Shown here: one piece after another, positions 1-9,113 of the stretch
Layout of the letters: the number at the start of each line of letters is the position of its first letter
Numbering within the stretch: the stretch's first letter is position 1
Origin: Campylobacter sp. LR291e
GTDB lineage: Bacteria; Campylobacterota; Campylobacteria; Campylobacterales; Campylobacteraceae
Length of the DNA: 64,000 nt
Reading direction: 5' to 3'
Assembly: GCF_008633915.1 (NCBI RefSeq)
Contig: NZ_VJNV01000032.1
Location: 1-64,000, forward strand
Translations under genes and position numbers: made by a program
The notes under the pieces: model-generated
Seen by the model: only the letters and a program-made list of their open reading frames with translations
Databases searched by the model: none
Told to the model about the DNA's origin: nothing

Positions 1-23
1 TGCAAATCTAATTTAGATTTGCA
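1..23. terminator. palindromic stem-loop at window edge
   Basis: A perfect 10-bp inverted repeat (1-10 with 14-23, loop of 3) opens the window. It probably ends the gene lying upstream of the window. No strong T run follows on the plus strand, so its activity as a terminator is uncertain. Confidence 0.4.
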
Positions 24-107
24 TTACAAAAATACCTTTCAAATATAATAAATTTTTATTAATCAAATTTTATTAAAATAAGAAAAAAATTTTCAAAAGG
101 ATAAATA

Positions 108-1937
108 ATGCAGTTTCAAACAGAGGTAAATCAACTTCTACAACTTATGATACATTCTTTATATTCAAATAAAGAAATTTTTTTAAGAGAATTAATATCA
201 AATGCAAGCGATGCCTTGGATAAATTAAATTTTTTATGTGTAAGCGATGATGCATATAAAAAAATGGACTTTAACCCTCGCATTGATATTAGTTTAGATA
301 AAGATAAAAAATTACTTATAATTAGCGATAATGGTATAGGTATGGATAGGGATGATTTGATAAATCACCTTGGTACCATTGCAAAAAGTGGCACAAAAAG
401 CTTTGTAGAAAAATTAAGTGGAGATGCAAAAAAGGACTCTCAGCTCATTGGTCAATTTGGCGTAGGTTTTTATTCTGCCTTTATGGTGGCTGATAAAATA
501 GATGTTTTAAGCAAAAAAGCCCTTGATGAAAAGGCGTATTTATGGACTTCTGATGCAAGTGGGTACGAGATAGAAGAAAGCACAAAAGATGGGCAGGGTA
601 CTCAAATAAGTTTGCATTTAAAAGATGATGAGTTCTTAAATCAATACAGAATTGAAAGTATAATAGAAAAATATTCAAATCACATTCAATTTCCTATTTT
701 TATGCAAAAAGAAGAATATATACCAGGAAAAGATGAAAAGGACGAGGGTAAAACAGAACAAGTCATAGCCCAGATTAACAAGGCAAGTGCTTTATGGAGA
801 ATGCAAAAATCAAGCTTAAAAACAGAAGACTATGAAAGATTTTACGAACAAAATTTTCACGATAGCAACAAGCCAACCCTTTATATACATACAAAAAGCG
901 AGGGTAAGGTTGAGTATAATACCCTATTTTTCATACCACAAAACGCCCCATTTGACCTTTATAAGGTAGATTATCAAAGTGGCTTAAAACTTTATGTAAA
1001 ACGCGTTTTTATAAGCGATGACGATAAGGAACTTTTACCTACTTATTTGCGTTTTGTACGTGGGATTGTAGACGTTGAGGACTTACCACTTAATGTTAGT
1101 CGTGAAATTTTACAAGAAAATCAAATTCTAAAAATAGTAAAGGAAGCAAGTACTAAAAAGATTTTAAACGAACTTGAAAAGATGAAAAATAATGACTTAG
1201 AAAAATATACGACTTTCTTTAAAATTTTTGGCAAAGTGCTTAAAGAAGGGCTTTATGGCTTTGGGGATAATAAAGAACTTTTATTAAAATTAATGCTTTT
1301 TAAAAGCACAAAAAGCGAGAATTTGCGTTCTCTTAGTGAGTATAAAAACGATATTAGCGAAGGACAAAAAGAAATTTTTTATATCACGGGCAATAACGAG
1401 TCCTTGTTAAAAAATTCTCCACTTCTTGAAGAATACAAACAAAAAAATATAGAAGTACTCTTACTTGATGATGAGATTGACCCTATCATAATGCCTAGTT
1501 TAAATGAATTTGAAGGGCTTAAATTTAGTTCTATTAATCAACTTGAAAGTAATGAAGAAGTAAGCGATGAGAAAAAACAAGAATTTGGCACGATTGTGGC
1601 TAAATTTAAAGAAATTTTAAAGGATGAAGTTGAGGATGTAAGGCTTACAACTAGACTTCAAGAAAGTGCTAGCTGTATTGTTTATGATAAAAATCAACCT
1701 GATTTTGCAATGCAACAAATTTTAAAGCAAATGGGGCAAGAACAAAATATAAAGCCTATCTTAGAACTTAACCCAAATCACGCAATTTACGCAGGTCTTA
1801 AAAATAATGAAGCCTTTATAAGTGATATTGCTATTTTAGTGCTCAATATGGCAAAATTAAGCGAGGGTATGGGCATTAGTGACCCTGCAAATTTTAATGA
1901 TTGTCTTAGTAAAATCATTAAAAAAGCATTAAATTAA
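108..1937 (+). CDS. htpG: HtpG, bacterial Hsp90 chaperone
   Basis: ATP-dependent cytoplasmic chaperone of the Hsp90 family. The N-terminal GHKL ATPase is plain: [15 protein letters not shown] at about residues 27-40, DNGIGM at 74-79 and [11 protein letters not shown] at 115-125. The middle domain ([18 protein letters not shown]) and C-terminal dimerisation region follow. At 609 residues it is full length for bacterial HtpG. The ATG at 108 is preceded by an AAAAGGA ribosome-binding site, with a TATAAT-like box near 45. A strong stem-loop follows the stop codon. The identification is secure; clients cannot be read from sequence. Confidence 0.97.
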   Translation: MQFQTEVNQLLQLMIHSLYSNKEIFLRELISNASDALDKLNFLCVSDDAYKKMDFNPRIDISLDKDKKLLIISDNGIGMDRDDLINHLGTIAKSGTKSFVEKLSGDAKKDSQLIGQFGVGFYSAFMVADKIDVLSKKALDEKAYLWTSDASGYEIEESTKDGQGTQISLHLKDDEFLNQYRIESIIEKYSNHIQFPIFMQKEEYIPGKDEKDEGKTEQVIAQINKASALWRMQKSSLKTEDYERFYEQNFHDSNKPTLYIHTKSEGKVEYNTLFFIPQNAPFDLYKVDYQSGLKLYVKRVFISDDDKELLPTYLRFVRGIVDVEDLPLNVSREILQENQILKIVKEASTKKILNELEKMKNNDLEKYTTFFKIFGKVLKEGLYGFGDNKELLLKLMLFKSTKSENLRSLSEYKNDISEGQKEIFYITGNNESLLKNSPLLEEYKQKNIEVLLLDDEIDPIIMPSLNEFEGLKFSSINQLESNEEVSDEKKQEFGTIVAKFKEILKDEVEDVRLTTRLQESASCIVYDKNQPDFAMQQILKQMGQEQNIKPILELNPNHAIYAGLKNNEAFISDIAILVLNMAKLSEGMGISDPANFNDCLSKIIKKALN

Positions 1938-1940
1938 GCT

Positions 1941-1969
1941 TACAAACCTTGTCTAAGACAAGGTTTGTA
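1941..1969 (+). terminator. stem-loop after htpG
   Basis: A perfect 13-bp stem (1941-1953 with 1957-1969) with a 3-nt loop lies right after the htpG stop and 23 nt before the next start. It is followed by T then a run of A, not T, so it may act as a weak terminator or as a 3'-end stabiliser rather than a classic intrinsic terminator. Confidence 0.5.
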
Positions 1970-1992
1970 TAAAAAATTTACAAGGAATAAAA

Positions 1993-2457
1993 ATGAGCCT
2001 TTATTTATTAATCAGTGCCCTAGCCTTTTTAGTGCTTTATTTTGGTGTGAAAAAAGTAGCATTAATAGCCGATGAACAAGAAATTGCAAGCCCCATAAAA
2101 GTTGATATCTATCCTAAATTTTGCGATTATATAGATGAAAAAATAATAGATTTAAGAACTAAAATAGAAAAAGAAGAATTAAAATTAATAAATGAAGATG
2201 ATAAGGATATATTCTTAGAAAAATTAGGGGATTTAAGTAGAAAATTAACCTTTATTCAAACAATGAATTTAAGCAAGAAAAATGATAATATCTGGCAAAG
2301 TGAGTTATTTGAGTTTTTTCAAAACCTAGAAAATTTAATAAATGAATTTATACAAAATGCAGAAGAATTAAACGATAATTTAAGGCAAGAATTTGCAAAT
2401 AAATTTGAAGAACTTAAAAAAGATAGCAAATATCTAAGCTTAAATTCTCCAAATTAA
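1993..2457 (+). CDS. single-pass membrane protein of unknown function
   Basis: I do not recognise this 154-residue protein. Residues 3-18 are a hydrophobic helix that could anchor the protein in the inner membrane. The rest is charged, rich in E, K, N and L, and looks mostly alpha-helical, with possible coiled coil in residues 45-75 and 105-140. It has a good ribosome-binding site (AAGGAATAAAAATG) and lies downstream of htpG behind a hairpin. It faces the convergent aspB with only 4 nt between the two stops. No function is proposed. Confidence 0.8.
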   Translation: MSLYLLISALAFLVLYFGVKKVALIADEQEIASPIKVDIYPKFCDYIDEKIIDLRTKIEKEELKLINEDDKDIFLEKLGDLSRKLTFIQTMNLSKKNDNIWQSELFEFFQNLENLINEFIQNAEELNDNLRQEFANKFEELKKDSKYLSLNSPN

Positions 2458-2461
2458 GATT

Positions 2462-3631
2462 TTAAAATTCCATTATAAATTCTTTGATTCTTTGAATACC
2501 TTGTTTAATCAACTCATCACTTGTAGCATAAGAAAGTCTAAAATATCCATCCATTCCAAAGCCTATACCAGGTACTACAGCTACCTTTTTCTTTTCTAAA
2601 AGTAAGCGACAAAACTCAACGCTATCTTTTTGAATCTTTGAAATATTTATAAACAAATAAAAGGCACCTTGAGGCTTATAAACGCTAATTTTTGGCACAG
2701 ATTCTAACATTTTAAGGGCTACATTACGACGATTTTTAAATGCCTGTCTCATGTATTCAATGTCCTTATCGCACTCTCCTTTTAGTGCAGGAATGGCTGC
2801 ATGTTGGACTATTGAACAAATATTTGAAGTACTTTGCCCTTGCATTTTTTTAATAGCCTTGATTAAATCCTTATTTTTACTTGCCAAATAACCAAAACGC
2901 CAACCAGGCATAGCCCCACATTTGCTAAGTCCATTTATAGTAACACTTCTTTGCAAAGCATCCTCACTAAGTGTTGCAAAGGCTTGAAATTTAACATCAT
3001 CATAAACAAGCTTTTCATACATTTCATCACTTAACACGATAATATCAGTATCCTTTAAAACATTTGCTATGTTTTGCAATTCTTCCTTGCTATAAACTGA
3101 ACCTACGGGGTTAGAAGGTGAGTTTAAAATTAAAATTTTAGTTTTTGGGGTAATTGCTTGTTTTAACTCACTGGCAGTAATTTTAAAGCCATTTTCTTCC
3201 TTGCCTTCAATAAAAACAGGTACACCTCCTGCAAATTTTACCATTTCAGGATAACTAACCCAATAAGGACTTGGAATTATCACTTCATCGCCATGATTAA
3301 TTAAACACTCAATACACTCAAACAAAGAATGCTTAGCCCCGACATTTGTAATAATCTCGCTAGTTTCATAAGATAGTTTATTGTCCCTTTTTAGCTTATA
3401 TTGCACGGCTTCAAGTACTTGAGGCATTCCACTAACTACTGTATATTTACTACAACCTTGTTCAATAGCCTTTATAGCGGCATTTTTAATGATTTGAGGT
3501 GTATCAAAATCAGGCTCACCTGCTGAAAAACTTATAATATCTTCACCCTTAGCCTTTAATTCGCTAGCAAGTGCTGTAACTGCAAGGGTTAAAGACTCGC
3601 CTAGGGCAAGAGAACGTTCGCTTAATAACAT
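2462..3631 (-). CDS. aspB: aspartate aminotransferase, class I PLP enzyme
   Basis: Fold-type I aminotransferase that moves an amino group between aspartate and 2-oxoglutarate. It has the SPSNPVGSVY segment (about 171-180), the pyridoxal-phosphate lysine K237 in NGLSKCGAMPGWRFGY, and FRLSYA near the C-terminus, whose arginine binds the substrate carboxylate. The length of 389 residues is normal for the AspB branch found in Campylobacter. It is transcribed alone on the minus strand, with about 100 nt before ape1. Substrate range within the family cannot be settled from sequence. Confidence 0.92.
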   Translation of the reverse strand: MLLSERSLALGESLTLAVTALASELKAKGEDIISFSAGEPDFDTPQIIKNAAIKAIEQGCSKYTVVSGMPQVLEAVQYKLKRDNKLSYETSEIITNVGAKHSLFECIECLINHGDEVIIPSPYWVSYPEMVKFAGGVPVFIEGKEENGFKITASELKQAITPKTKILILNSPSNPVGSVYSKEELQNIANVLKDTDIIVLSDEMYEKLVYDDVKFQAFATLSEDALQRSVTINGLSKCGAMPGWRFGYLASKNKDLIKAIKKMQGQSTSNICSIVQHAAIPALKGECDKDIEYMRQAFKNRRNVALKMLESVPKISVYKPQGAFYLFINISKIQKDSVEFCRLLLEKKKVAVVPGIGFGMDGYFRLSYATSDELIKQGIQRIKEFIMEF

Positions 3632-3736
3632 TTTGTATCCTTAATTGATTTTGACTAATAATAACAAAAATTTGTATATTAGAATATAAATTTAACAAAA
3701 TTTCAATATTTTTTACAAGCAATGTTTAAATTTATA

Positions 3737-4897
3737 CTAGTTTAAACGCATTAATTTTTCAAAATCATAAACAAATTTTTTAGCCATTAATTCATAGCCC
3801 TTTGTACTTAAGTGCACGTCTTTTAAGGAAAGCTTTTGTTCTATCCAAAAATTTTTACCTCCACTATCTTGCATAAATTTATGCATATCAAATAAAATTG
3901 CCTTTTCTTCCTTTGCTACTTCATAGTTTAATTCTCTAACTAGTTTAAAATCAGGACTTAATTCATAGGTTTTACCCTTTTTTTGAGTAGTTGTAGGAGG
4001 TGAGATTATCATAATAGTAGCGTTTTTATTGTGTTTTTTTAAAAGTTTTATAAATTTTTTAAGATTAGCCTTATATTTTACCTTATCAAAATTTCCTGAT
4101 AATGCATCATTTGAACCATAGGCTAGTATGATTAAATCATTTTTAAAAAGTTTTAACTCTGAGTTTAAAATTTTTTCATTCCATTGTAGCCATAAATCAC
4201 TTTTTGCCCCATTTACAGCAATGGTATCTAAGACCTTATTATTTTTATCTCTTAGTATAAAATAGCCCCCAAGTTCTGCCCTAGCTTGTAGGGCCGTAAT
4301 TTGCAAGGGAAATTTTAAATCAAAGGCCTTATAAAACCATTGATTTTCTTTTTTAGCCTTAAGTTCGTAAGTTTTATTATTTGCATCCTTGATAGTAAAG
4401 GCGTTTTTATTATTTAATGCCTTAAAAACAAAGCCTACCTTATAATTTTTTGAACCTAAAAGCTCGTCTGTATCCAAAGTAATCTTAGCCCCCTTTTTTG
4501 TAGCACTTGCGATAATCCCACCCATTGCATAGTCTTTATTTTGCTGTGCAAGTACCCTAGAATTAAAAAGCTCAAAGTCTTTTGAAGTGTATTTTATATT
4601 TAAATGTTGTTGATATTTTGGTTGCATAGGAAAGGCAAAACCTACGGAATTTGGCTTAAAAAGGACATTTCTAACCACACTTGGAAAAAAATCAGCTGCC
4701 ATATGAGAATCGCCAAAAACGCGTATATAAATATCTTTATTAGCCTTAAGCTTTTTTTTAATAGTTTGTAAATTAGTACTTGAGGTATAATTTTTTAAAG
4801 CACTATAATTTCTAGTTTTTGCAAGCATTTCATCTATAATGTCTGCTTTTAATATACAAGAAAAACAAAGTAAAAAAAAGAAGATTTTACTCTTCAT
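3737..4897 (-). CDS. ape1: Ape1-like periplasmic SGNH peptidoglycan O-acetylesterase
   Basis: Last gene of the patA-patB-ape1 run. It has a signal peptide (residues 1-18, cut near LKA-DI), then an SGNH hydrolase fold: nucleophile S64 in VFGDSHMAADF, AYGSND with the oxyanion Asn, and DVHLSTKGYE carrying the Asp-His pair near residue 363. In the known family this esterase removes acetyl groups from MurNAc, which lets lytic enzymes cut peptidoglycan. The start overlaps the patB stop by 11 nt. The symbol rests on cluster order and on the paired SGNH genes; other SGNH roles are possible. Confidence 0.82.
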   Translation of the reverse strand: MKSKIFFFLLCFSCILKADIIDEMLAKTRNYSALKNYTSSTNLQTIKKKLKANKDIYIRVFGDSHMAADFFPSVVRNVLFKPNSVGFAFPMQPKYQQHLNIKYTSKDFELFNSRVLAQQNKDYAMGGIIASATKKGAKITLDTDELLGSKNYKVGFVFKALNNKNAFTIKDANNKTYELKAKKENQWFYKAFDLKFPLQITALQARAELGGYFILRDKNNKVLDTIAVNGAKSDLWLQWNEKILNSELKLFKNDLIILAYGSNDALSGNFDKVKYKANLKKFIKLLKKHNKNATIMIISPPTTTQKKGKTYELSPDFKLVRELNYEVAKEEKAILFDMHKFMQDSGGKNFWIEQKLSLKDVHLSTKGYELMAKKFVYDFEKLMRLN

Positions 4898-5879
4898 TAA
4901 CTTCCTTGTTTTTGATGTGCTTTAAAAGCAAACTAGACATTTGCCTGCCACCAGCTGGCGTAAAGTGTACACCATCATCTGTTCGCATCTTTACGCTTTT
5001 GTTATCATTATCTTTTATATAGCTTGAAAATTTATTATTAATTGCAAAGGCTTGGCGAGTGTTTATAAAAATTTCTTTATTTTTTAGTACCTCTTCTCCA
5101 TAAATTCTATTTAAAACCTGCATTTTTCGTTCAAAATCATCACTTTTTACAGGAGGTACCTCAAACCAAAGCACCCTTGCCTTGTTTTTCTTTGCAATTT
5201 GTATAATCTCATCAACCCTTTCAGTATAAATTTCTAACCAATCAGGTGTATTAAAATGCCTAAATATGCCGTCCCTTTTTATATCCCAGGGGTCATTTGC
5301 CCCAAGTAAGATAACTAGATATTTTATATTTTTATTAGCTAAAAAAGCTTTTTTAGTTGCTTCTGCCCAGTTAAAATATGATTTATAGGCAAGTCCTGTA
5401 TTTTGCCTACTTAAATCAGTAACATTAAAGCCTAAATTCCTTAAATCCCTACTTAAAGCTATAGATACACCTTGCATTAAAGAATCACCTATTAAAAGGA
5501 ATTCCTCGCCTTCTTTTGGGTCTATTATATTTAAATCAGCAAGGTTAATTTGTTTGCTTTCTTCCTTTTTTTCTTCTTCGCTTTCTTCATCTTTTTTCTC
5601 ATCAATCTTTTCAGGTACTATGCTTTTATTTAAATCACTTTCATCTAAAATAACGCTTTCATTTAAATCATCGCTAAAAAATAAGGGCTCATTGCTTAAA
5701 ATTGCACGAATTTGTTCAAGTTTCATCTTAAAGGCATTTGCCTCTTTTAAGATATCATTTTGAGGATAATATGAAATATGGTATTTTTGTTCTATATAAG
5801 AGCTAATGCTTTGATTCATAACTGCTACAACAAGTATGAAAACGCTAATCATAAAAATAAAAAATCTAAGCACTTTCAT
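4887..5879 (-). CDS. patB: PatB-like membrane-anchored SGNH O-acetyltransferase
   Basis: One N-terminal membrane helix (about residues 5-23) is followed by an acidic, Lys/Glu-rich linker (about 85-112) and an SGNH domain: LLIGDSLMQGVSIAL holds the catalytic Ser, LLGANDPWD the Asn, and DGVHFTPAGG the His. In peptidoglycan O-acetylation PatB takes acetyl groups exported by PatA and places them on MurNAc in the periplasm. It sits between patA (3 nt away) and ape1 (overlapping), which supports the call. The long charged linker could let the domain reach the cell wall. Confidence 0.82.
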   Translation of the reverse strand: MKVLRFFIFMISVFILVVAVMNQSISSYIEQKYHISYYPQNDILKEANAFKMKLEQIRAILSNEPLFFSDDLNESVILDESDLNKSIVPEKIDEKKDEESEEEKKEESKQINLADLNIIDPKEGEEFLLIGDSLMQGVSIALSRDLRNLGFNVTDLSRQNTGLAYKSYFNWAEATKKAFLANKNIKYLVILLGANDPWDIKRDGIFRHFNTPDWLEIYTERVDEIIQIAKKNKARVLWFEVPPVKSDDFERKMQVLNRIYGEEVLKNKEIFINTRQAFAINNKFSSYIKDNDNKSVKMRTDDGVHFTPAGGRQMSSLLLKHIKNKEVNEE

Positions 5880-5882
5880 ATG

Positions 5883-7256
5883 TCAAAATCCTGCATAAAT
5901 AAATTGTGGAATTCCATTTGGCATAAAGGCAAAGACTAAAAGTAATATAAAGGCTATTATAAAAGGCTTTAGCACAAAAGGAGTAAGGTCTAAAATTTTA
6001 ACACAATACTTTCTAAAATTCACAAATAAAGGATAAATCATAAAAAGTACAACAAAGCTTACAAGTATATAAATATCTTTATATTCTGGTTTCATTAAAA
6101 AATTATCATAACAAGCACTAATATAAGCAAAGGCATCAAAGACATCAGCATAATAAAAGAAAATCCAAGCAAAGCATACAAAATTTACGGTTAAAAAACG
6201 ACCAAGGGCTGGAATTTTACTAAGATTAACCTTTTTTTCTGCAAGTAAGTGCATTAAAGCAACGCCAACGCCATGCAAAAGCCCCCAAATAAAGAAATTT
6301 ATGGTATTTCCATGCCAAATTCCAGAAAGTATAAAAGCTATAAAGATGTTTACATACATTCTAGCCTTGCCTTTTCTACTACCACCTAAGGGAATATAAA
6401 TATAATCTTTTATAAAAGTGGTTAAAGAAATATGCCACCTTACCCAAAAATCCTTTAAATTCTTAGCTAAATAAGGCATATTAAAATTTGGTGGCAAGAC
6501 AAAGCCAAGCATTAAAGCAAAAGCACAAACTAAATCCACATAACCACTAAAATCGCAATAAAGTTGCACAGAATAAGCATAAATAGCACTTAAAAGTTCT
6601 ACAAAATTATAACTTGCAGGTGAGTTTAAAATATCTTTTGCGTAAAGTTCTAAATAATTTGCTATTAATACCTTTTTAACTATACCAAAAACAAGCAAGA
6701 TAATAATTAAATTTGCGTGTTTAAATTCCCTTAATTTATATGCTTGTTCGAAAAAATAATGACTCCTTATAATAGGACCTGCTATGAGAGTTGGGAAAAA
6801 AGATAGATAGGTTGCTAAATCAATAAATTTTTCAATACGATGATACTTATAAACATTTACAAGATAGGTAATTGAATTAAAGGTATAAAAACTAATGCCT
6901 ATAGGTAAAATAACATCTACACTTATAAATTCTAAGCCAAAGATATCAAGTATACTTTCAGCACTACTTCTAATACTTGGATAATATTTAAAAACACATA
7001 AATTTAAGATAACAAAGGCTAGACAAGTAGCAAAAATATGCCGTTTTCTACGCACAAAAATTAAAAGTGCAAAATAATGTATAAAAAAGGTATAAACAAA
7101 TAAAATCAATGAAAAATAAGGATTTATCAGTGTATAAATTAAATAAGAAAAACATAAAATAAGTACATTTTGTATCTTATAGCTTTCTTTAAAAAACCAA
7201 TAAATTGCAAAAAATGCAATCATCAATATGCTAAATTCTAATGAAAAATAAGTCAC
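5883..7256 (-). CDS. patA: PatA, MBOAT acetyl exporter for peptidoglycan O-acetylation
   Basis: A polytopic membrane protein of the MBOAT family (457 residues, about 11-12 hydrophobic segments). The family histidine lies in SGIWHGNTINFFIWG, and the upstream block FWVRWHISLTTFIKDYIYIPLGG is typical of the AlgI/DltB/PatA group. It would move acetyl groups across the inner membrane to PatB. Position directly upstream of two SGNH genes separates it from alginate or D-alanine relatives. The start lies only about 10 nt after the ferritin terminator, so it needs readthrough or a promoter inside the ferritin gene end. Confidence 0.88.
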   Translation of the reverse strand: MTYFSLEFSILMIAFFAIYWFFKESYKIQNVLILCFSYLIYTLINPYFSLILFVYTFFIHYFALLIFVRRKRHIFATCLAFVILNLCVFKYYPSIRSSAESILDIFGLEFISVDVILPIGISFYTFNSITYLVNVYKYHRIEKFIDLATYLSFFPTLIAGPIIRSHYFFEQAYKLREFKHANLIIILLVFGIVKKVLIANYLELYAKDILNSPASYNFVELLSAIYAYSVQLYCDFSGYVDLVCAFALMLGFVLPPNFNMPYLAKNLKDFWVRWHISLTTFIKDYIYIPLGGSRKGKARMYVNIFIAFILSGIWHGNTINFFIWGLLHGVGVALMHLLAEKKVNLSKIPALGRFLTVNFVCFAWIFFYYADVFDAFAYISACYDNFLMKPEYKDIYILVSFVVLFMIYPLFVNFRKYCVKILDLTPFVLKPFIIAFILLLVFAFMPNGIPQFIYAGF

Positions 7257-7265
7257 TTCAAATCC

Positions 7266-7290
7266 AAAAAAATCGCCCCTAAGGGCGAAT
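7266..7290 (-). terminator. intrinsic terminator of the ferritin gene
   Basis: Read on the minus strand, a 6-bp GC-rich stem (7273-7278 with 7283-7288, loop of 4) is followed by seven T. This is a classic intrinsic terminator just after the ferritin stop and just before patA. Confidence 0.85.
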
Positions 7291-7291
7291 G

Positions 7292-7792
7292 TTATTTTTT
7301 AGATAATGCTATATCTTTAATGTATTGATCGGCCAAATAAACACCATGGCTTTGATCGCCTATAAGCTTAATCTTATCAACTATGCCTCTAAAAAGGGCT
7401 TCTTCTTCGTGTTGTTCGCTAACATACCATTGTAAAAAATTAAAGGTTGAATAATCTTTATTTGCTAACATATGCTCAACTAGTGTATTTATCGATTTTG
7501 TGATAAATTGTTCGTGTGCATAAGTTTTTTCAAAAACATCAAGCAAGGATTTAAAACTTTGTTCAGGTTTTTCTACTTGACCTATTTCAACATGAGAATC
7601 TGTCTCATTTAAATAAGTAATTAGCTTTCTTGCATGCTCACTTTCTTCTTGTGCATGGTCAAATAAAAATAAACCCGCACCATCATAACTATTTTCATAG
7701 CACCAAGAACTCATACTTAAATATAAATTTGCAGCGTAAAGTTCTTTGTTAATTTGCTCACTAAGCAATTTTATAACTTCTTGTGTAAGCAT
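7292..7792 (-). CDS. cft: ferritin, iron storage
   Basis: Non-haem ferritin that oxidises Fe(II) and stores it in a 24-subunit shell. At 166 residues it is the usual length. Ferroxidase ligands are visible in EQINKELYAANLYLSMSSW (Glu near 17), the EESEHARKL helix (Glu and His near 50-53) and FLQWYVSEQHEEE. The ribosome-binding site AAAGGAGAAAG precedes the ATG. Together with the nearby sodC it fits oxidative-stress defence. I see no convincing Fur box upstream by eye. Confidence 0.95.
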   Translation of the reverse strand: MLTQEVIKLLSEQINKELYAANLYLSMSSWCYENSYDGAGLFLFDHAQEESEHARKLITYLNETDSHVEIGQVEKPEQSFKSLLDVFEKTYAHEQFITKSINTLVEHMLANKDYSTFNFLQWYVSEQHEEEALFRGIVDKIKLIGDQSHGVYLADQYIKDIALSKK

Positions 7793-8003
7793 TCTTTCTC
7801 CTTTAAAAGTTTGTGATTAAAATAATACAAAAAGATTTTTTAAAAAATTTTTAAAATTTGACATTTTTGATAATCTTTTTCTACTTTTACACAATAATAA
7901 AACTAAGCATTTAAAGGGTTTAATTTAGGCATTTAAAAAAAAATTTATTTAAGTATTAATTTTAATTTTTTATTAATATATTGTTGTTAAAACTTTCATT
8001 TGT

Positions 8004-8009
8004 TATAAT
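8004..8009 (+). promoter_or_regulatory. TATAAT -10 box upstream of small ORF
   Basis: TATAAT preceded by TGT (extended -10) lies 54 nt before the ATG at 8063, inside a 270-nt AT-rich divergent gap between ferritin and this ORF. I saw nothing else clear in that gap. Confidence 0.5.
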
Positions 8010-8062
8010 TTTTCAAAAATATCATTTTTTATAAAAAATATAAAAATAACCAAGGTTAAATA

Positions 8063-8329
8063 ATGAAAAATAAAGAATATGCTTCAATTTTCACTATTAA
8101 GGACAAAATAGCTATTAAAAAATTTTTAAGTTTTAAAAGTGAAATTTTAGAAAAAATTTTAAATGATGATTTTGATGATATTTTATTTGTTCGTAAAACC
8201 ATTACACACTCTGACATTCCTTGTTTTGCAAAACAAACTAAAAGTAAATATGGTCAAAAATACAATTTACTTTATTATTTAACCAACAAAGAAGCAACTA
8301 ATTTAGGTTTTAATGAGATAGTAGCATAA
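8063..8329 (+). CDS. small protein of unknown function, 88 residues
   Basis: I do not recognise this protein. It is soluble in character with a basic centre (ITHSDIPCFAKQTKSKYGQK) and acidic stretches (NDDFDDI), and has no signal peptide or membrane helix. The start has an AAGGTTAAATA leader and a good extended -10 box 54 nt upstream. It stands alone between the divergent ferritin gene and the convergent sodC. Codon use resembles the neighbours, so a real gene is likely. Confidence 0.65.
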   Translation: MKNKEYASIFTIKDKIAIKKFLSFKSEILEKILNDDFDDILFVRKTITHSDIPCFAKQTKSKYGQKYNLLYYLTNKEATNLGFNEIVA

Positions 8330-8443
8330 TCTAACATAAACTTGGGTAATAAATTTTTTAACAGATTAAAATTTTAGGCAAAATTATAAAAAATATAAAC
8401 TTAAAAATTAATAGTAGTTTTTTTAAAAATTCGTAGTAAAATC

Positions 8444-8465
8444 CACAAAGGCAATAGCCTTTGTG
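8444..8465 (-). terminator. stem-loop after sodC
   Basis: A perfect 9-bp stem (8444-8452 with 8457-8465, loop AATA) lies just past the sodC stop. On the minus strand it is followed by GGATTTTA, giving a short T run, so it is a plausible intrinsic terminator. Confidence 0.65.
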
Positions 8466-8470
8466 AAGTG

Positions 8471-9010
8471 TTATTTAATAAGACCGCAAGCCATTCTAGC
8501 ACCGCCACCGCCAAGTGCTGCTGGGTGGTCGCTGTGATTATCTCCTCCAACATGAACCATTAAAGAAAGATTTTTAAGCTCACTGATATTTTTAATCTTT
8601 GGTGATAATACAGGATTAGTTGCTTTTCCATCCTTATCTACATAAAGTGCAGGTAAATCGCCCTTATGTCCATTATCATCCCATGTAAAAGAATGATTTG
8701 TAGTTTTTGCCGGGTCCCAATGACCTCCAGCTTTCATTCCTAAACCTTTGTCATTTGCCCCACAATCTCCATTTTCATGCACATGAAAACCATGAACGCC
8801 AGGTTCTAAACTATGTAGGTTAGGGAAGAATGCAACTCCGTATTTTGTATTAATAGCAACTACTTCGCCAACTGCTTTATTGCCATCTTTGCCAAGTAAA
8901 TCCATTTTGATTACAATGTGTTCTTTTACTGATTTTGGGTCAAAAACCTCAGTATTTGCAGCCAATAAAAAGCTAGCCACGGCCATAGATGCAAGAATAA
9001 TTTTTTTCAT
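8471..9010 (-). CDS. sodC: periplasmic Cu/Zn superoxide dismutase
   Basis: Converts superoxide to peroxide and oxygen in the periplasm. A signal peptide covers residues 1-18 (VASFLLAANTE). Metal-ligand blocks are HGFHVHENGDCG, GGHWDPAKTTNH and the C-terminal NHSDHPAALGGGGARMACG, with the conserved Cys pair and active-site Arg. At 179 residues it has the length of bacterial SodC. A TATAAT at 9043-9048 on the minus strand and an AAAGGAGAAC ribosome-binding site precede it. Confidence 0.95.
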   Translation of the reverse strand: MKKIILASMAVASFLLAANTEVFDPKSVKEHIVIKMDLLGKDGNKAVGEVVAINTKYGVAFFPNLHSLEPGVHGFHVHENGDCGANDKGLGMKAGGHWDPAKTTNHSFTWDDNGHKGDLPALYVDKDGKATNPVLSPKIKNISELKNLSLMVHVGGDNHSDHPAALGGGGARMACGLIK

Positions 9011-9042
9011 TTGTTCTCCTTTAAAATTTAAGATGCGAGTAA

Positions 9043-9048
9043 ATTATA
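9043..9048 (-). promoter_or_regulatory. -10 box of sodC
   Basis: TATAAT on the minus strand, about 33 nt upstream of the sodC start, with AT-rich sequence further upstream and no obvious -35, as is usual for Campylobacter sigma-70 promoters. Confidence 0.6.
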
Positions 9049-9113
9049 CAATAAAAATTTATTATTTAGAAAATTTTTTTTAAAAAATAATTTTATGCTT
9101 TTAAAGAATAAAA

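Noticed and set aside
5554-5763. Plus-strand ORF rich in serine opposite patB
   Set aside because: It mirrors the Glu/Lys-rich linker of patB on the other strand; no ribosome-binding site.
7793-8062. Possible Fur or PerR box in the ferritin upstream gap
   Set aside because: TGATAATC-like pieces occur, but no palindrome I would trust in such AT-rich sequence.
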